A stretch of DNA of 64,000 nucleotides from Gilliamella apis. GTDB lineage: Bacteria; Pseudomonadota; Gammaproteobacteria; Enterobacterales; Orbaceae. Positions 62,268 to 64,000 of the stretch are shown here, one piece after another. How positions within the stretch are numbered: the first letter of the stretch is position 1; each line of letters starts with the position of its first letter. Both the position numbers and the translations under genes were made by a program. The stretch is from the NCBI RefSeq assembly GCF_002142155.1, contig NZ_NASD01000001.1, positions 184,384-248,383 on the forward strand. Direction: 5' to 3'. The notes beneath the pieces were generated by a model that worked only from the letters and a program-made list of their open reading frames with translations, did no database searches and was not told where the DNA came from.

Positions 62268-63374
62268 ATGCTAAATTTTCTTTGTTATATTTTGCTTATT
62301 AAAATGACAACAGTCAAACCCCAAAAAATCCATTCTATTCATGTATTGCGTGGCGTAGCTATCATCATGATCGTCTTTAGTCATTGCTTAGGCGTATTTA
62401 AAAATAGCAATTTAATTGCTAATAGTTATTTATTTTCTTTTTTGAATTTATTTGCTTTTAACTTCACCACCTTTTTTGTACTAATTGCGGGTTTTTTATT
62501 TCAACATTTGACCTACAAATATAAAGTAAGAGAATATTATTTATCTAAATTCAAAACGGTAGTATGTCCATATATATCGGTATCGATCTTCTGTTTTCTC
62601 TATTTTCACTATCAGTCTTTATCCAGTTTACCTTTTTTTTCATTTGCTGAACCGAGTGCGGTTGGTTCTATTATTAAAATGATGTTGACAGGAACGCAAT
62701 TGTTACCATTGTGGTTTATGCCGATGATTATCATGATTTTTGCAATCAGTCCTTTATTATATTCGTGGTCTCAAAAAAGTCTGATTATTATTGGTTTGAT
62801 TTCAATGTTCTGGATAGTTATGTTTACTAAACCTGATTATACAAAACCGTTATTAAATTTGTTGCATTATGGACCGGTTTATTTAACCGGTATGATGATA
62901 AAACAGAATTATGAAAAAATTATGCAACTAGTTAAAGATAATCTATTGTTAGTGATTTTCTTTTTTGGTTTATGTTTTTGTATCCCATTTGCTTATCGTT
63001 ATGTTGACCATTTAGGTGTTGAAAAACTTTATTATGATACATTACAAAAAATTATTTTGTTTATTTTAGCGCTTTACTTTTTCGATGGTTTAAATCGTAA
63101 GAATGAACATGGAAGAACATATAAGTTTTTTTCATATATGGCTAATATCAGTTTTCCTATTTACTTTCTTCATGAAATTATCGTATTACTTTTGGAACAA
63201 CAAGTGGTTAATTCACCAATAGCGGATGTTATTAAAACCGATAACGGGCAATTAGCTTCACTTGGTGCAATTAGCTTTTTAATAACTACATTAACGATAA
63301 GTATCATTATTGCAAATCTAATAAAGTTAATATTTAAAGATAAAGCAAAATATTTAATTGGTGGTAATCGTTAA
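62268..63374 (+). CDS. acyltransferase-3 family membrane protein
   Basis: Integral membrane protein of about 356-368 aa with ten or so hydrophobic helices. The AT3 signature IHSIHVLRGVAIIMIVFSH (with the Arg and catalytic His) starts near residue 22. PLWFMPMIIMIFAISPLL and FPIYFLHE are further family blocks. Such proteins add acyl groups to envelope sugars. Two starts are possible, ATG 62268 and ATG 62304; neither has a good ribosome site and the conserved part fits both. It is the last gene before the rrn leader. Confidence 0.78.
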   Translation: MLNFLCYILLIKMTTVKPQKIHSIHVLRGVAIIMIVFSHCLGVFKNSNLIANSYLFSFLNLFAFNFTTFFVLIAGFLFQHLTYKYKVREYYLSKFKTVVCPYISVSIFCFLYFHYQSLSSLPFFSFAEPSAVGSIIKMMLTGTQLLPLWFMPMIIMIFAISPLLYSWSQKSLIIIGLISMFWIVMFTKPDYTKPLLNLLHYGPVYLTGMMIKQNYEKIMQLVKDNLLLVIFFFGLCFCIPFAYRYVDHLGVEKLYYDTLQKIILFILALYFFDGLNRKNEHGRTYKFFSYMANISFPIYFLHEIIVLLLEQQVVNSPIADVIKTDNGQLASLGAISFLITTLTISIIIANLIKLIFKDKAKYLIGGNR

Positions 63375-63557
63375 AATAAAATTGTTATTAGAGGAAAAAG
63401 ATAGATATTTTTATTTTTTGGATGTTGAAAAGTGTGATTTATAGCAACATATTGTTTTTTTTATGTTTATAATGCTGGTTGGATATATATTGCAAATATA
63501 CCAATATGAGTGTTGAACAAATAAAAGACAAACAGAATCGTAATTACTATTTTTCAC

Positions 63558-63585
63558 TTGCCAAAAAAAAAGAAGTGCCTATAAT
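63558..63585 (+). promoter_or_regulatory. rrn promoter
   Basis: TTGCCA (63558-63563), a 16-base spacer and TATAAT (63580-63585) are followed by a GC-rich discriminator (GCGC), as expected for growth- and ppGpp-controlled rRNA promoters. It lies 321 bases before the 16S gene. AT-rich sequence upstream may be an UP element. Confidence 0.8.
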
Positions 63586-63755
63586 GCGCATCCACTGACA
63601 CGGCGTCAGCGACAAGCAGACAAAGGTCGTGTTAGTGAGCAAGGTCAAAAATTTTAAAAAAAGATCTTGACGAATAAAAAGGTGTAGCGTAGTATACGCA
63701 GCCCTTGAGACAGCAAACTGAAACAAGCAATTGTGAAGTAAATTAAAACGCTGTC

Positions 63756-63768
63756 AGCTCTTTAAAAA
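63756..63768 (+). promoter_or_regulatory. boxA-like rRNA antitermination site
   Basis: AGCTCTTTAAAAA is close to the boxA consensus TGCTCTTTAACA bound by NusB-NusE. It lies in the rrn leader, 138 bases before 16S. Confidence 0.65.
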
Positions 63769-63906
63769 GAAGAAACAGACAATCTGTGTGGGCACTTGCG
63801 AGACGAAAAATTAAAAGTCTACGGACTCAAAAAAATTAAGTCTTGATAAGTGACACTGAAGATTCATTTGAATTATGTCAGAGACAGTTATTGAGCATCA
63901 AACTTT

Positions 63907-64000
63907 AAATTGAAGAGTTTGATCATGGCTCAGATTGAACGCTGGCGGCAGGCTTAACACATGCAAGTCGAACGGTAACATGAGTGCTTGCACTTGATGA
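63907..64000 (+). rRNA. 16S ribosomal RNA, 5' end (partial)
   Basis: The sequence starts AAATTGAAGAGTTTGATC and continues with the universal 8F-27F region, GCTGGCGGCAGGC and ACATGCAAGTCGAACG. It runs off the window end after 94 bases. The variable V1 part (AACATGAGTGCTTGCACTTG) resembles Gilliamella-type 16S as remembered. Confidence 0.97.

Larger units (their letters stand above)
63375..63906. other. rrn promoter and leader region
   Basis: These 532 bases hold no protein gene. They contain an rrn promoter, an AT-rich upstream stretch before it (an UP-element candidate), a boxA antitermination signal and a processing leader with CACTTG (63793-63798) and its near complement AAGTG (63849-63853) before the 16S gene. 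Confidence 0.6.

Noticed and set aside
61901..63374. Genomic island next to the rrn operon
   Set aside because: The two genes before the rrn promoter show no integrase, repeats or clear change of composition.

Overview
The window looks like chromosome from an AT-rich gammaproteobacterium, most likely of the Orbales (Gilliamella and relatives from the bee gut). This rests on low GC, enterobacterium-like versions of many genes (RhlB, CbrA, YjiA, RstA/RstB, AroF, RdgC), and the first 94 bases of a 16S rRNA gene that resembles Gilliamella from memory. Almost everything is densely packed housekeeping sequence. No insertion sequence, phage gene, CRISPR array or tRNA gene was seen.

Region 1 (1-16.6 kb, plus strand) is the unusual part. 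A single-direction cluster encodes SrfB (an actin/Hsp70-fold ATPase), SrfC (a dynamin-like P-loop GTPase), a bitopic membrane protein, a secreted SH3-vWA protein, an ABC ATPase with an FtsX-type permease, a secreted formylglycine-generating-enzyme-fold protein that lacks the catalytic cysteines, two coiled-coil lipoproteins, and two tandem paralogous membrane-anchored vWA proteins. The middle genes have the same composition as the TagT-TagS-TagR-TagQ/PpkA module that controls type VI secretion after translation. Here there is no kinase and no secretion gene, and the cytoplasmic partners are SrfB and SrfC. I regard this as a candidate undescribed trans-envelope sensing or force-transmitting machine. 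A strong bidirectional terminator closes it.

Region 2 (16.6-26 kb, minus strand) holds dnaA-dnaN-recF-gyrB in order, with a DnaA box before dnaA, followed by ompA, rdgC and a MipA/OmpV-like gene.

Region 3 (26.1-31.9 kb) has two converging operons: class III aminotransferase, FemAB/GNAT-like transferase and divergent ureohydrolase on plus, facing a HAD phosphatase, an alpha/beta hydrolase and a pair of half-size EamA/SMR transporters on minus. It looks like an uncharacterised small-molecule pathway with its exporter.

Region 4 (32-50 kb) is core metabolism and regulation: rstAB, glnS, purL, aroF (with three TyrR-box-like sites upstream), aroB, nadE-glnB, a secreted unknown protein, tfoX, rhlB, trxA and rho.

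Region 5 (50-64 kb) holds gnd, nrdD-nrdG (behind a pair of NrdR boxes and a DnaA box), can, cbrA, yjiA-yjiX, murA, yajL-fieF, pfkA, a small GNAT gene, an acyltransferase, and an rrn promoter leading into 16S rRNA. A 24-base sequence occurs twice between genes, each time about 106 bases before a start codon (purL and cbrA).
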